The notes under the pieces: generated by a model
Database searches by the model: none
Seen by the model: the letters and a program-made list of their open reading frames with translations, nothing else
What the model was told of the DNA's origin: nothing
Source of the DNA: Utricularia gibba
Taxonomy: Eukaryota; Streptophyta; Magnoliopsida; Lamiales; Lentibulariaceae
Reading direction: 5' to 3'
NCBI GenBank assembly: GCA_002189035.1
Contig: NEEC01000296.1
Span: 1 to 20,294, forward strand
DNA: 20,294 nucleotides
Shown: one piece after another, positions 8,388-18,620 of the stretch
Layout: each line of letters begins with the position of its first letter
How positions within the stretch are numbered: position 1 is the stretch's first letter
Program-made: the position numbers and the translations under genes

Positions 8388-8701
8388 TCACGTGCACCCC
8401 ACATGATTTTTTCAACAACTTACTTTATACTTGAGAAGGCGGTCTTTGGGTGCACTTGGAACCGGAAAAAGATCAGCTTAGGCCTTGGCCCAAAGTAAGT
8501 TGTAGCCCGGCAAAGAAAGTGATGTATTTATTAACGTTCGGTTTTCGGTGTTGCCTACATGGTTTTTCAAGGAACAGCTTCTCGTTTTGTGGCGGCCAGT
8601 CTCGCTAGGAACTTGGTCCGGGCCCGCGATTCTTTATGGCTCATGAGGACAAAAGGATGCAAATCGATGAATACAATGTTGCATTTGTTTAAATTGCGAT
8701 A
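8388..8701 (+). repeat. Monomer 28, class B (complete B, AGATCAG subtype)
   Basis: B along its full length. The left half has the GGGTGCACTTGG and AAAAAGATCAGCTTAGGCC form, and the tail is GATGAATACAATGTTGC. It is one of the few copies with no A segment after the leader. Confidence 0.87.
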
Positions 8702-9015
8702 TCACGTGCACCCACATGATTTTTTCAACAACTTACTTTATACTTGAGCAGGCGGTCTTTGGGTGCACCTGGAACGGGACAAAGGTAAGGTTTGGCTTGC
8801 ACCGAGAGTTAGTTGTAGTCCGGCAAATAAAGTGATGTATTTATTATCGTTCGGTTTTCGGGGGCTGCCTACATGGTTTTTCAAGGAACCGCTTCTCGTT
8901 TTGTGGCGGCCAGTCTCGCTGGGAACTTGGTCCTTGACCCCGATTCTGTATGCTCATGAGGTCAACTGGATGCAAATCGATTAAAAAAAATGATGCATTT
9001 GTTTAAATTATGATG
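8702..9015 (+). repeat. Monomer 29, class A (near-copy of monomer 1)
   Basis: From 8761 the sequence repeats 61-340 almost exactly at an offset of 8,700 bases, including TATGCTC; the start lacks one C of GCACCCC. Confidence 0.9.
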
Positions 9016-9324
9016 TCACGTGCACCCCACATGATTTTTTCAACAACTTACTTTATACTTGAGAGGCGGTCTTTGGGTGCACTGGAACGGGACAAAGGTA
9101 AGTTTGGCTTGGCCGAAGTTAGTTGTAGTCCGGCAAATAAAGTGATGTATTTATTATCGTTCGGTTTTCGGGGCTGCCTACATGGTTTTTCAAGGAACCG
9201 CTTCTCGTTTTGTGGCGGCCAGTCTCGCTGGAACTTGGTCCTTGACCCCGATTCTGTATGGCTCATGAGGTCAACTGGATGCAAATCGATTAAAAAAAAT
9301 GATGCATTTGTTTAAATTATGATG
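9016..9324 (+). repeat. Monomer 30, class A
   Basis: Class A with GAGAGGCGG and a C-like GGCTTGGCCGAAG patch before GTTAG. Confidence 0.86.
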
Positions 9325-9639
9325 TCACGTGCACCCCACATGATTTTTTCAACAACTTACTTTATACTTGAGCAGGCGGTCTTTGGGTGCACCTGGAACG
9401 GGAAAAGGTAAGGTTTGGCTTGCACCGAGAGTTAGTTGTAGTCCGGCAAATAAAGTGATGTATTTATTATCGTTCGGTTTTCGGGGGCTGCCTACATGGT
9501 TTTTCAAGGAACCGCTTCTCGTTTTGTGGCGGCCAGTCTCGCTGGGAACTTGGTCCTTGACCCCGATTCTGTATGGCTCATGAGGTCAACTGGATGCAAA
9601 TCGATTAAAAAAAATGATGCATTTGTTTAAATTATGATG
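9325..9639 (+). repeat. Monomer 31, class A
   Basis: Near-consensus class A; GGGAAAAGG in place of GGGACAAAGG. Confidence 0.9.
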
Positions 9640-9950
9640 TCACGTGCACCCCACATGATTTTTTCAACAACTTACTTTATACTTGAGAGGCGGTCTTGGG
9701 GGGCACTTGGAACCGGAAAAAGGTCAGCTTAGGCTTGCCCAAAGTAAGTTGTAGTCCGGCAAATAAAGTGATGTATTTATTATCGTTCGGTTTTCGGGGC
9801 TGCCTACATGGTTTTTCAAGGAACCGCTTCTCGTTTTGTGGCGGCCAGTCTCGCTGGGAACTTGGTCCTTGACCCCGATTCTGTATGGCTCATGAGGTCA
9901 ACTGGATGCAAATCGATTAAAAAAATGATGCATTTGTTTAAATTATGATG
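9640..9950 (+). repeat. Monomer 32, class B/A mosaic
   Basis: B left, switching to A at TCCGG (about 9755), as in the copy at 6214. Confidence 0.86.
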
Positions 9951-10263
9951 TCACGTGCACCCCACATGATTTTTTCAACAACTTACTTTATACTTGAGCA
10001 GGCGGTCTTTGGGTGCACCTGGAACGGGACAAAGGTAAGGTTTGGCTTGCACGAGAGTTAGTTGTAGTCCGGCAAATAAAGTGATGTATTTATTATCGTT
10101 CGGTTTTCGGGGGCTGCCTACATGGTTTTTCAAGGAACCGCTTCTCGTTTTGTGGCGGCCAGTCTCGCTGGGAACTTGGTCCTTGACCCCGATTCTGTAT
10201 GGCTCATGAGGTCAACTGGATGCAAATCGATTAAAAAAATGATGCATTTGTTTAAATTAGATG
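9951..10263 (+). repeat. Monomer 33, class A
   Basis: Class A with CTTGCACGAGAG; ends TTAGATGTCACG, with a base lost before the junction. Confidence 0.9.
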
Positions 10264-10567
10264 TCACGTGCACCCCACATGATTTTTTAACAACTTACTT
10301 TATACTGAGGAGGCGGTCTTGGGGGCACTTGGAACCGGAAAAAGGTCAGCTTAGGCTTGCCCAAAGTAAGTTGTAGCCCGGCAAAGAAAGTGATGTATTT
10401 ATTAACGTTCGGTTTTCGGTGTTGCCTACATGGTTTTTCAAGGAACAGCTTCTCGTTTTGTGGCGGCCAGTCTCGCTAGGAACTTGGTCCCCCGATTCTT
10501 TATGGCTCATGAGGACAAAAGGATGCAAATCGATGAATACAATGTTGCATTTGTTTAAATTGCGATA
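10264..10567 (+). repeat. Monomer 34, class B
   Basis: B throughout, but GGTCCCCCGATTC lacks the GGGCCCG block (304 bases). The tail is GATGAATACAATGTTGC. Confidence 0.85.
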
Positions 10568-10879
10568 TCACGTGCACCCCACATGATTTTTTCAACAACT
10601 TACTTTATACTTGAGCAGGCGGTCTTTGGTGCACCTGGAACGGGACAAAGGTAAGGTTTGGCTTGCACCGAGAGTTAGTTGTAGTCCGGCAAATAAAGTG
10701 ATGTATTTATTATCGTTTTGTTTTCGGGGGCTGCCTACATGGTTTTCAAGGAACGCTTCTCGTTTTGTGGCGGCCAGTCTCGCTGGGAACTTGGTCCTTG
10801 ACCCCGATTCTGTATGCTCATGAGGTCAACTGGATGCAAATCGATTAAAAAAAATGATGCATTTGTTTAAATTACGATA
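10568..10879 (+). repeat. Monomer 35, class A'
   Basis: A copy with CGTTTTGTTTTCGG, GGTTTTCAAGG and AACGCTT; first member of cassette 4. Confidence 0.84.
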
Positions 10880-11174
10880 TCACGTGCACCCACATATTTT
10901 TTCAAACTCTTACTTTATACTTGAGGAGGGGTCTTGAACGGACAAAAGGCAACTTAGGCTTGGCCGAAAGTAAGTTGTAGCCCGGCAATAAAGTGATGTA
11001 TTTATTAACGTTCGGTTTTCGGGCTGCCTACATGGTTTTTCAAGGAACCGCTTCTCGTTTTGTGGCGGCCAGTCTCGCTGGGAACTTGGTCCTTGACCCC
11101 GATTCTGTATGGCTCATGAGGTCAACTGGATGCAAATCGATTAAAAAAATGATGCATTTGTTTAAATTATGATG
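10880..11174 (+). repeat. Monomer 36, class C/A, short
   Basis: C copy of 295 bases with CAAACTCTTAC and GGCAACTTAGG, lacking about ten bases (the GGGGGAAGAG of other C copies) before GAACGGAC. Its GATATC junction resembles the C copies at 17687 and 19868. Confidence 0.82.
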
Positions 11175-11486
11175 TCACGTGCACCCCACATGATTTTTTC
11201 AACAACTTACTTTATACTTGAGAGGCGGTCTTTGGGTGCACTTGGAACCGGAAAAAGATCAGCTTAGGCCTTGCCCAAAGTAAGTTGTAGCCCGGCAAAG
11301 AAAGTGATGTATTTATTAACGTTCGGTTTTCGGTGTTGCCTACATGGTTTTTCAAGGAACAGCTTCTCGTTTTGTGGCGGCCAGTCTCGCTAGGAACTTG
11401 GTCCGGGCCCGCGATTCTTTATGGCTCATGAGGTCAACTGGATGCAAATCGATTAAAAAAATGATGCATTTGTTTAAATTGCGATA
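11175..11486 (+). repeat. Monomer 37, class B>A (AGATCAG subtype)
   Basis: B left of the AGATCAG/AGGCC form with GTGTTGCC and CCGGGCCCGCG, then the A tail. It nonetheless ends with the B-type GCGATATC junction, so the A segment lies between B segments. Confidence 0.84.
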
Positions 11487-11799
11487 TCACGTGCACCCCA
11501 CATGATTTTTTCAACAACTTACTTTATACTTGAGCAGGCGGTCTTTGGGTGCACCTGGAACGGACAAAGGTAAGGTTTGGCTTGCCCGAAGTTAGTTGTA
11601 GTCCGGCAAATAAAGTGATGTATTTATTATCGTTCGGTTTTCGGGGGCTGCCTACATGGTTTTTCAAGGAACCGCTTCTCGTTTTGTGGCGGCCAGTCTC
11701 GCTGGGAACTTGGTCCTTGACCCCGATTCTGTATGGCTCATGAGGTCAACTGGATGCAAATCGATTAAAAAAAATGATGCATTTGTTTAAATTACGATG
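11487..11799 (+). repeat. Monomer 38, class A
   Basis: Class A with GAACGGACAAAGG and TTGCCCGAAGTTAG one-base changes. Confidence 0.89.
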
Positions 11800-12104
11800 T
11801 CACGTGCACCCCACATGATTTTTTAACAACTACTTTATACTGAGGAGGCGGTCTTGGGGGCACTTGGAACCGGAAAAAGGTCAGCTTAGGCTTGCCCAAA
11901 GTAAGTTGTAGCCCGGCAAATAAAGTGATGTATTTATTAACGTTCGGTTTTCGGGTTGCCTACATGGTTTTTCAAGGAACAGCTTCTCGTTTTGTGGCGC
12001 CAGTCTCGCTGGAACTTGGTCCGGGCCCCGATTCTTTATGGCTCATGAGGTCAACTGGATGCAAATCGATTAAAAAAAATGATGCATTTGTTTAAATTAC
12101 GATG
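11800..12104 (+). repeat. Monomer 39, class B>A
   Basis: B left with CAAATAAAG (A-like) inside and GGGTTGCC; GTGGCGCCAG loses a G. A tail. First member of the three-monomer duplication. Confidence 0.84.
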
Positions 12105-12409
12105 TCACGTGCACCCCACATGATTTTTTCAACAACTTACTTTATACTTGAGCAGCGGTCTTTGGGTGCACCTGGAACGGGACAAAGGTAAGTTTGGCTT
12201 GCAGAGTTAGTTGTAGTCCGGCAAAAAAGTGATGTATTTATTATCGTTCGGTTTTCGGGGGCTGCCTACATGGTTTTTCAAGGAACAGCTTCTCGTTTTG
12301 TGGCGGCCAGTCTCGCTAGGAACTTGGTCCGGGCCCGATTCTTTATGGCTCATGAGGTCAACTGGATGCAAATCGATTAAAAAATGTTGCATTTGTTTAA
12401 ATTATGATG
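12105..12409 (+). repeat. Monomer 40, class A/B>A mosaic
   Basis: A left with GAGCAGCGG and CGGCAAAAAAG, B from AACAGCTT to TTCTTTATGG, A-type GTCAACTGG, then a hybrid AAAAAATGTTGC tail. Confidence 0.83.
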
Positions 12410-12723
12410 TCACGTGCACCCCACATGATTTTTTCAACAACTTACTTTATACTTGAGCAGGCGGTCTTTGGGTGCACCTGGAACGGGACAAAGGTAAGTT
12501 TGGCTTGCACCGAGAGTTAGTTGTAGTCCGGCAAATAAAGTGATGTATTTATTATCGTTCGGTTTTCGGGGCTGCCTACATGGTTTTTCAAGGAACCGCT
12601 TCTCGTTTTGTGGCGGCCAGTCTCGCTGGGAACTTGGTCCTTGACCCCGATTCTGTATGGCTCATGAGGTCAACTGGATGCAAATCGATTAAAAAAAATG
12701 ATGCATTTGTTTAAATTACGATG
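12410..12723 (+). repeat. Monomer 41, class A
   Basis: Near-consensus class A with GGTAAGTTTGGC. Confidence 0.9.
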
Positions 12724-13034
12724 TCACGTGCACCCCACATGATTTTTTTAACAACATACTTTATACATGAGGAGGCGGTCTTGGGGGCACTTGGAACCGG
12801 AAAAAGGTCAGCTTAGGCTTGGCCCAAAGTAAGTTGTAGCCCGGCAAATAAAGTGATGTATTTATTAACGTTCGGTTTTCGGTGTTGCCTACATGGTTTT
12901 TCAAGGAACAGCTTCTCGTTTTGTGGCGGCCAGTCTCGCTAGGAACTTGGTCCGGGCCCGATTCTTTATGGCTCATGAGGTCAACTGGATGCAAATCGAT
13001 TAAAAAAAATGATCCATTTGTTTAAATTACGATG
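12724..13034 (+). repeat. Monomer 42, class B>A
   Basis: B left with CAAATAAAG and GTGTTGCC, as in the copy at 11800; A tail with TGATCCATTT. Confidence 0.85.
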
Positions 13035-13342
13035 TCACGTGCACCCCACATGATTTTTTCAACAACTTACTTTATACTTGAGCAGCGGTCTTTGGGTGCA
13101 CCTGGAACGGGACAAAGGTAAGTTTGGCTTGCATCGAGAGTTAGTTGTAGTCCGGCAAAAAAAGTGATGTATTTATTATCGTTCGGTTTTCGGGGCTGCC
13201 TACATGGTTTTTCAAGGAACAGCTTCTCGTTTTGTGGCGGCCAGTCTCGCTAGGAACTTGGTCCTGGGCCCGCGATTCTTTATGGCTCATGAGGACAAAA
13301 GGATGCAAATCGATGAATGATGCATTTGTTTAAATTATGATG
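13035..13342 (+). repeat. Monomer 43, class A/B mosaic
   Basis: A left with GAGCAGCGG and CTTGCATCGAGAG, B from AACAGCTT through GACAAAAGG, ending in a hybrid CGATGAATGATGC. Confidence 0.84.
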
Positions 13343-13655
13343 TCACGTGCACCCCACATGATTTTTTCAACAACTTACTTTATACTTGAGCAGGCGGTCT
13401 TTGGGTGCACCTGGAACGGGACAAAGGTAAGTTTGGCTTGCACCGAGAGTTAGTTGTAGTCCGGCAAATAAAGTGATGTATTTATTATCGTTCGGTTTTC
13501 GGGGCTGCCTACATGGTTTTTCAAGGAACCGCTTCTCGTTTTGTGGCGGCCAGTCTCGCTGGGAACTTGGTCCTTGACCCGATTCTGTATGGCTCATGAG
13601 GTCAACTGGATGCAAATCGATTAAAAAAAATGATGCATTTGTTTAAATTATGATG
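13343..13655 (+). repeat. Monomer 44, class A
   Basis: Near-consensus class A with GGTAAGTTTGGC. Confidence 0.9.
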
Positions 13656-13967
13656 TCACGTGCACCCCACATGATTTTTTAACAAAATACTTTATACTGA
13701 GGAGGCGGTCTTGGGGGGCACTTGGAACCGGAAAAAGGTCAGCTTAGGCCTTGGCCCAAAGTAAGTTGTAGCCCGGCAAAGAAAGTGATGTATTTATTAA
13801 CGTTCGGTTTTCGGTGTTGCCTACATGGTTTTTCAAGGAACAGCTTCTCGTTTTGTGGCGGCCAGTCTCGCTAGGAACTTGGTCCGGGCCCGCGATTCTT
13901 TATGGCTCATGAGGTCAACTGGATGCAAATCGATTAAAAAAAATGATCATTTGTTTAAATTACGATG
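13656..13967 (+). repeat. Monomer 45, class B>A
   Basis: B through CCGGGCCCGCG and TTCTTTATGG, A tail with TGATCATTT (one base lost). Confidence 0.86.
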
Positions 13968-14282
13968 TCACGTGCACCCCACATGATTTTTTCAACAACT
14001 TACTTTATACTTGAGCAGGCGGTCTTTGGGTGCACCTGGAACGGGACAAAGGTAAGGTTTGGCTTGCACCGAGAGTTAGTTGTAGTCCGGCAAAAAAGTG
14101 ATGTATTTATTATCGTTCGGTTTTCGGGGGCTGCCTACATGGTTTTTCAAGGAACCGCTTCTCGTTTTGTGGCGGCCAGTCTCGCTGGGAACTTGGTCCT
14201 TGACCCCGATTCTGTATGGCTCATGAGGTCAACTGGATGCAAATCGATTAAAAAAAATGATCCATTTGTTTAAATTATGATG
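13968..14282 (+). repeat. Monomer 46, class A
   Basis: Class A with CGGCAAAAAAG and TGATCCATTT. Confidence 0.9.
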
Positions 14283-14592
14283 TCACGTGCACCCCACATG
14301 ATTTTTTCAACAACTTACTTTATACTTGAGAAGGCGGTCTTTGGGTGCACTTGGAACCGGAAAAAGATCAGCTTAGGCCTTGCCCAAAGTAAGTTGTAGC
14401 CCGGCAAAGAAAGTGATGTATTTATTAACGTTCGGTTTTCGGGTTGCCTACATGGTTTTTCAAGGAACAGCTTCTCGTTTTGTGGCGGCCAGTCTCGCTA
14501 GGAACTTGGTCCGGCCCCGATTCTGTTATGGCTCATGAGGACAAAGGATGCAAATCGATGAATACAATGTTGCATTTGTTTAAATTGCGATA
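14283..14592 (+). repeat. Monomer 47, class B (AGATCAG subtype)
   Basis: B throughout; GGTCCGGCCCCG and CTGTTATGG depart slightly from the B right-half form. The tail is GATGAATACAATGTTGC. Confidence 0.85.
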
Positions 14593-14907
14593 TCACGTGC
14601 ACCCCACATGATTTTTTCAACAACTTACTTTATACTTGAGCAGGCGGTCTTTGGGTGCACCTGGAACGGGACAAAGGTAAGCTTTGGCTTGCACCGAGAG
14701 TTAGTTGTAGTCCGGCAAATAAAGTGATGTATTTATTATCGTTCGGTTTTCGGGGGCTGCCTACATGGTTTTTCAAGGAACAGCTTCTCGTTTTGTGGCG
14801 GCCAGTCTCGCTAGGAACTTGGTCCTGGGCCCGCGATTCTTTATGGCTCATGAGGACAAAAGGATGCAAATCGATGAATAAATGTTGCATTTGTTTAAAT
14901 TATGATG
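14593..14907 (+). repeat. Monomer 48, class A/B mosaic
   Basis: A left, B from AACAGCTT, tail GATGAATAAATGTTGC followed by an A-type TTATGATG junction. Confidence 0.86.
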
Positions 14908-15219
14908 TCACGTGCACCCCACATGATTTTTTCAACAACTTACTTTATACTTGAGCAGGCGGTCTTTGGGTGCACCTGGAACGGGACAAAGGTAAGTTTG
15001 GCTTGCACCGAGAGTTAGTTGTAGTCCGGCAAATAAAGTGATGTATTTATTATCGTTCGGTTTTCGGGGGCTGCCTACATGGTTTTTCAAGGAACCGCTT
15101 CTCGTTTTGTGGCGGCCAGTCTCGCTGGGAACTTGGTCCTTGACCCCGATTCTGTTCTCATGAGGTCAACTGGATGCAAATCGATTAAAAAAAATGATGC
15201 ATTTGTTTAAATTATGATG
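14908..15219 (+). repeat. Monomer 49, class A
   Basis: Class A with a three- to four-base loss, TTCTGTTCTCATG for TTCTGTATGGCTCATG. Confidence 0.89.
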
Positions 15220-15532
15220 TCACGTGCACCCCACATGATTTTTTCAACAACTTACTTTATACTTGAGCAGGCGGTCTTGGGTGCACCTGGAACGGGACAA
15301 AGGTAAGTTTGGCTTGCACCGAGAGTTAGTTGTAGTCCGGCAAATAAAGTGATGTATTTATTATCGTTCGGTTTTCGGGGCTGCCTACATGGTTTTTCAA
15401 GGAACCGCTTCTCGTTTTGTGGCGGCCAGTCTCGCTGGGAACTTGGTCCTTGACCCCGATTCTGTATGGCTCATGAGGTCAACTGGATGCAAATCGATTA
15501 AAAAAAATGATGCATTTGTTTAAATTATGATG
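15220..15532 (+). repeat. Monomer 50, class A
   Basis: Near-consensus class A with GGTAAGTTTGGC. Confidence 0.9.
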
Positions 15533-15846
15533 TCACGTGCACCCCACATGATTTTTTCAACAACTTACTTTATACTTGAGCAGGCGGTCTTTGGGTGCAC
15601 CTGGAACGGGACAAAGGTAAGGTTTGGCTTGCACCGAGAGTTAGTTGTAGTCCGGCAAATAAAGTGATGTATTTATTATCGTTCGGTTTTCGGGGGCTGC
15701 CTACATGGTTTTTCAAGGAACCGCTTCTCGTTTTGTGGCGGCCAGTCTCGCTGGGAACTTGGTCCTTGACCCCGATTCTGTATGCTCATGAGGTCAACTG
15801 GATGCAAATCGATTAAAAAAATGATGCATTTGTTTAAATTATGATG
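15533..15846 (+). repeat. Monomer 51, class A (near-copy of monomer 1)
   Basis: Matches copies 1 and 29 including TATGCTC; the A run is one base shorter. Confidence 0.9.
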
Positions 15847-16133
15847 TCACGTTGATTTTTTCAACAACTTACTTTATACTTGTCTTGGGGCACTTGGAAC
15901 CGGAAAAGGTCAGCTTAGGCCTTGGCCCAAAGTAAGTTGTAGTCCGGCAAATAAAGTGATGTATTTATTATCGTTCGGTTTTCGGGTGCCTACATGGTTT
16001 TTCAAGGAACCTTCTCGTTTTGTGGCGGCCAGTCTCGCTGGGAACTTGGTCCTTGACCCCGATTCTGTATGCTCATGAGGTCAACTGGATGCAAATCGAT
16101 TAAAAAAATGATGCATTTGTTTAAATTATGATG
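15847..16133 (+). repeat. Monomer 52, class B/A, double deletion
   Basis: The shortest copy (287 bases). TCACGTTGATTTTTT has lost ten bases, destroying CACGTG, and TACTTGTCTTGGGG has lost about nine bases at the GAGGAGGCGG site. It switches from B to A at TCCGG (about 15943); AACCTTCTCG lacks GC. Confidence 0.86.
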
Positions 16134-16443
16134 TCACGTGCACCCCACATGATTTTTTCAACAACTTACTTTATACTTGAGCAGGCGGTCTTGGGTGCAC
16201 TGGAACGGGACAAAGGTTTTGGCTTGCACCGAGAGTTAGTTGTAGTCCGGCAAATAAAGTGATGTATTTATTATCGTTCGGTTTTCGGGGGCTGCCTACA
16301 TGGTTTTTCAAGGAACCGCTTCTCGTTTTGTGGCGGCCAGTCTCGCTGGGAACTTGGTCCTTGACCCCGATTCTGTATGGCTCATGAGGTCAACTGGATG
16401 CAAATCGATTAAAAAAAATGATGCATTTGTTTAAATTATGATG
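16134..16443 (+). repeat. Monomer 53, class A
   Basis: Class A with ACAAAGGTTTTGGC, a four- to five-base loss that removes GTAAG. Confidence 0.89.
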
Positions 16444-16753
16444 TCACGTGCACCCCACATGATTTTTTTAACAACTTACTTTATACTTGAGGAGGCGGTC
16501 TTGGGGCACTGGAACCGGAAAAAGATCAGCTTAGGCCTTGGCCCAAAGTAAGTTGTAGCCCGGCAAAGAAAGTGATGTATTTATTAACGTTCGGTTTTCG
16601 TGTTGCCTACATGGTTTTTCAAGGAACAGCTTCTCGTTTTGTGGCGGCCAGTCTCGCTAGGAACTTGGTCCGGGCCCGCGATTCTTTATGGCTCATGAGG
16701 ACAAAAGGATGCAAATCGATGAATACAATGTTGCATTTGTTTAAATTGCGATA
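16444..16753 (+). repeat. Monomer 54, class B
   Basis: B throughout with TTTTAACAAC, AGATCAGCTTAGGCC and a shortened TTTTCGTGTTGCC. First member of the seven-monomer block, paired with the copy at 18621, which shares these features. Confidence 0.86.
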
Positions 16754-17067
16754 TCACGTGCACCCCACATGATTTTTTCAACAACTTACTTTATACTTGA
16801 GCAGGCGGTCTTTGGGTGCACCTGGAACGGGACAAAGGTAAGTTTGGCTTGCACCGAGAGTTAGTTGTAGTCCGGCAAATAAAGTGATGTATTTATTATC
16901 GTTCGGTTTTCGGGGGCTGCCTACATGGTTTTTCAAGGAACCGCTTCTCGTTTTGTGGCGGCCAGTCTCGCTGGGAACTTGGTCCTTGACCCCGATTCTG
17001 TATGCTCATGAGGTCAACTGGATGCAAATCGATTAAAAAAAATGATGCATTTGTTTAAATTATGATG
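16754..17067 (+). repeat. Monomer 55, class A
   Basis: Class A with TATGCTC; second member of the seven-monomer block, paired with 18929. Confidence 0.9.
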
Positions 17068-17378
17068 TCACGTGCACCCCACATGATTTTTTCAACAACT
17101 TACTTTATACTTGAGCAGGCGGTCTTTGGGTGCACCTGGAACGGGACAAAGGTAAGGTTTGGCTTGCATCGAGAGTTAGTTGTAGTCCGGCAAATAAAGT
17201 GATGTATTTATTATCGTTCGGTTTTCGGGGGCTGCCTACATGGTTTTTCAAAACAGCTTCTCGTTTTGTGGCGGCCAGTCTCGCTGAACTTGGTCTGGGC
17301 CCGCGATTCTTTATGGCTCATGAGGACAAAAGGATGCAAATCGATGAATACAATGTTGCATTTGTTTAAATTGCGATA
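17068..17378 (+). repeat. Monomer 56, class A/B mosaic
   Basis: A left with CTTGCATCGAGAG, B from AAAACAGCTT to the GATGAATACAATGTTGC tail. Paired with 19243. Confidence 0.86.
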
Positions 17379-17686
17379 TCACGTGCACCCCACATGATTT
17401 TTTCAACAACTTACTTTATACTTGAGCAGGCGGTCTTTGGGCACCTGGAACGGGACAAAGGTAAGGTTTGGCTTGCACCGAGAGTTAGTTGTAGTCCGCA
17501 AATAAAGTGATGTATTTATTATCGTTCGTTTTCGGGGGCTGCCTACATGGTTTTCAAGGAACGCTTCTCGTTTTGTGGCGGCCAGTCTCGCTGGGAACTT
17601 GGTCCTTGACCCCGATTCTGTATTGCTCATGAGGTCAACGGATGCAAATGATTAAAAAAAATGATGCATTTGTTTAAATTATGATA
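17379..17686 (+). repeat. Monomer 57, class A'
   Basis: A copy with CGTTCGTTTTCGG, GGTTTTCAAGG, AACGCTT, TATTGCTC and CAAATGATT; paired with 19557. Confidence 0.85.
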
Positions 17687-17996
17687 TCACGTGCACCCAC
17701 ATGATTTTTTCAAAACTTACTTTATACTTGAGGAGGTGGTCTTTGGGGGAAGAGGAACGGAAAAAAGGCAACTTAGGCTTGGCCGAAAGTAAGTTGTAGC
17801 CCGGCAATGAAAGTGATGTATTTATTAACGTTCGGTTTTCGGGGCTGCCTACATGGTTTTTCAAGGAACCGCTTCTCGTTTTGTGGCGGCCAGTCTCGCT
17901 GGGAACTTGGTCCTTGACCCCGATTCTGTATGGCTCATGAGGTCAACTGGATGCAAATCGATTAAAAAAAATGATCCATTTGTTTAAATTATGATG
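17687..17996 (+). repeat. Monomer 58, class C/A, full length
   Basis: The fullest C copy, with GAGGTGGTC, GGGGGAAGAGGAACGG, GGCAACTTAGG and CGGCAATGAAAG; A right half with TGATCCATTT. Paired with 19868. Confidence 0.85.
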
Positions 17997-18308
17997 TCAC
18001 GTGCACCCCACATGATTTTTTCAACAACTTACTTTATACTTGAGAAGGCGGTCTTTGGGTGCACTTGGAACGGAAAAAGGTCAGCTTAGGCTTGGCCCAA
18101 AGTAAGTTGTAGTCCGGCAAATAAAGTGATGTATTTATTATCGTTCGGTTTTCGGGGCTGCCTACATGGTTTTTCAAGGAACCGCTTCTCGTTTTGTGGC
18201 GGCCAGTCTCGCTGGGAACTTGGTCCTTGACCCCGATTCTGTATGCTCATGAGGTCAACTGGATGCAAATCGATTAAAAAAAATGATGCATTTGTTTAAA
18301 TTATGATG
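17997..18308 (+). repeat. Monomer 59, class B/A mosaic
   Basis: B left through CCCAAAGTAAG, A from TCCGG (about 18113); TATGCTC in the tail. Confidence 0.86.
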
Positions 18309-18620
18309 TCACGTGCACCCCACATGATTTTTTCAACAACTTACTTTATACTTGAGCAGGCGGTCTTTGGGTGCACCTGGAACGGACAAAGTAAGGTTTG
18401 GCTTGCACCGAGAGTTAGTTGTAGTCCGGCAAATAAAGTGATGTATTTATTATCGTTCGGTTTTCGGGGGCTGCCTACATGGTTTTTCAAGGAACCGCTT
18501 CTCGTTTGTGGGGCCAGTCTCGCTGGGAACTTGGTCCTTGACCCCGATTCTGTATTGCTCATGAGGTCAACTGGATGCAAATCGATTAAAAAAAATGATC
18601 CATTTGTTTAAATTACGATG
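18309..18620 (+). repeat. Monomer 60, class A
   Basis: Class A with several one-base losses (CGGACAAAGTAAGG, TCGTTTGTGGGGCC), TATTGCTC and TGATCCATTT. Confidence 0.88.

Larger units (their letters stand above)
10568..11486 (+). repeat. A'-C-B cassette 4
   Basis: The A monomer has CGTTTTGTTTTCGG near 10714, a further-changed form of the TTCGG tract, plus one-base losses in GGTTTTCAAGG and AACGCTT. A shortened C monomer (10880) and a B>A monomer (11175) follow. Confidence 0.72.
11800..13655 (+). repeat. Local three-monomer duplication (B>A, A/B, A twice)
   Basis: Monomers at 11800, 12105, 12410 and at 12724, 13035, 13343 have the same order, offset 924-933 bases. The two A/B members (12105, 13035) share a lost G in GAGCAGCGGTC and a poly-A form of CGGCAAAAAA before GTGATG, and both switch to B sequence after CAAGGAAC. 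Such shared private changes point to a fairly recent unequal exchange. Confidence 0.65.
17379..18308 (+). repeat. A'-C-B cassette 5
   Basis: The A monomer shows CGTTCGTTTTCGGG near 17523 and TATTGCTCATGAGG in its tail. The full-length C monomer (17687, with GGGGGAAGAGGAACGG) and a B/A monomer (17997) follow. It matches cassette 6 seven monomers later in these private details. Confidence 0.77.
16444..18620 (+). repeat. Seven-monomer higher-order repeat, first copy (~2,177 bases)
   Basis: The monomer order is B, A, A/B, A', C, B/A, A. The next seven positions from 18621 read B, A, A/B, A', C, B, with starts offset by 2,177, 2,175, 2,175, 2,178, 2,181 and 2,180 bases. Private markers match between equivalent members: CTTGCATCGAGA in the A/B copies (17068, 19243), TATTGCTC in the A' copies, and GGGGGAAGAGGAAC with CGGCAATGAA and TGATCCATTT in the C copies. 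This is better than chance agreement of class order alone. Confidence 0.78.
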
